This document shows positions 5,396 to 5,438 of a stretch of 5,438 bases of DNA, piece after piece. The notes beneath the pieces are model-generated. The model saw nothing but the letters and a program-made list of their open reading frames with translations, ran no database searches and was not told where the DNA came from. The position numbers were made by a program, and so were the translations under genes. Source of the DNA: an uncultured Saprospiraceae bacterium. Lineage in GTDB: Bacteria; Bacteroidota; Bacteroidia; Chitinophagales; Saprospiraceae. Location: positions 1 through 5,438 of the forward strand of contig CALFYH010000356.1 in the NCBI GenBank assembly GCA_937952155.1. The letters run 5' to 3'. Position 1 is the stretch's first letter. Every line of letters starts with the position of its first letter.

Positions 5396-5438
5396 CGGGG
5401 CGTAGCGCAGTCCGGTTAGCGCATCACGCTTGGAGCGT
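5396..5438 (+). pseudogene. Array unit 6, cut by the window edge
   Basis: The 43 visible bases cover the acceptor 5' strand, D arm and the anticodon arm as far as the first three bases of its 3' stem strand (CGT), identical to unit 5. Whether it continues as another truncated unit or as a complete tRNA-Pro with TTCGAAT and CGCCCCG cannot be seen. Confidence 0.8.

Larger units (their letters stand above)
4980..5438 (+). repeat. Tandem array of tRNA-Pro-derived 83-bp units
   Basis: Six consecutive units start at 4980, 5063, 5146, 5229, 5313 and 5396; the spacing is 83 bp, except for one 84-bp unit. In unit coordinates, 1-7 is CGGGGCG (a tRNA-Pro acceptor 5' strand with C1) and 8-9 is TA. The D stem is 10-13/24-27 (GCGC/GCGC). 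The anticodon stem is 29-33/41-45 (TCACG/CGTGA), with loop CTTGGAG giving TGG at 36-38 (Pro). The T-stem remnant GCAGG is at 51-55. The TTCGAAT loop, the second T-stem strand and the 3' acceptor strand are absent from every complete unit. Instead 46-66 can form another hairpin, followed by an A-rich tail of about 17 bases. GC is about 53%, well above the flanks. The period is not a multiple of 3 and there are no spacers, so it is neither coding nor CRISPR. No complete tRNA exists in the array within this window. Confidence 0.9.

Noticed and set aside
4980..5438. CRISPR array
   Set aside because: The units are directly adjacent, near-identical over the full 83 bp, and have no variable spacers.
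4980..5438. Series of functional tRNA-Pro genes
   Set aside because: No complete unit contains a T loop or a 3' strand (CGCCCCG) that could pair with CGGGGCG, so no cloverleaf can form.

Overview
The window looks like chromosomal DNA from a member of the Bacteroidota, possibly a Saprospiria-like lineage (the lineage is a guess). The reasons are an AT-rich background, genes with little or no Shine-Dalgarno sequence, promoters of the TTTG-N19-TAnnTTTG type used by the Bacteroidota housekeeping sigma factor, a Bacteroidota-style DnaA, and a small membrane-anchored protein resembling a Bacteroidota-restricted family.

Layout, left to right. Positions 1-161 are AT-rich upstream DNA with an operator-like inverted repeat. 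Three plus-strand genes follow in a likely operon (162-2371): a small membrane-anchored protein of unknown function, a lipoprotein consisting of a 5'-nucleotidase C-terminal domain, and, one base later, a Tat-exported protein with the 5'-nucleotidase N-terminal metallophosphoesterase domain. The last two together look like one UshA-type 5'-nucleotidase split into two polypeptides, with the domain order reversed on the chromosome. A terminator-like hairpin follows the third stop codon. Positions 2372-2678 hold no gene but contain nested inverted repeats, A/T tracts around a palindrome, and a possible transposase remnant. Then come dnaA (2679-4088), the replication initiator, and a short thioredoxin-fold lipoprotein gene starting at 4141 behind its own -7 element.

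From 4624 the window changes from protein genes to tRNA material: tRNA-Val(GAC), a strong predicted promoter, and tRNA-Ser(GCT). After these, from 4980 to the right edge, there is a GC-richer tandem array with an 83-bp period. Each unit begins with the 5' two thirds of a tRNA-Pro-like sequence (acceptor 5' strand, D arm, anticodon arm with TGG in most units). The T loop and 3' acceptor strand are missing and are replaced by a different potential hairpin plus an A-rich tail. Five full units and part of a sixth are present, and the array runs off the window.

The tRNA-derived array is the most unusual feature. It lies just downstream of tRNA-Ser on the same strand with no terminator visible between them, so it may be transcribed from the tRNA-Ser promoter and processed with it. 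Whether it is a functional RNA array or a decaying tandem duplication cannot be settled from this window. The other genes are recognisable housekeeping or envelope functions.
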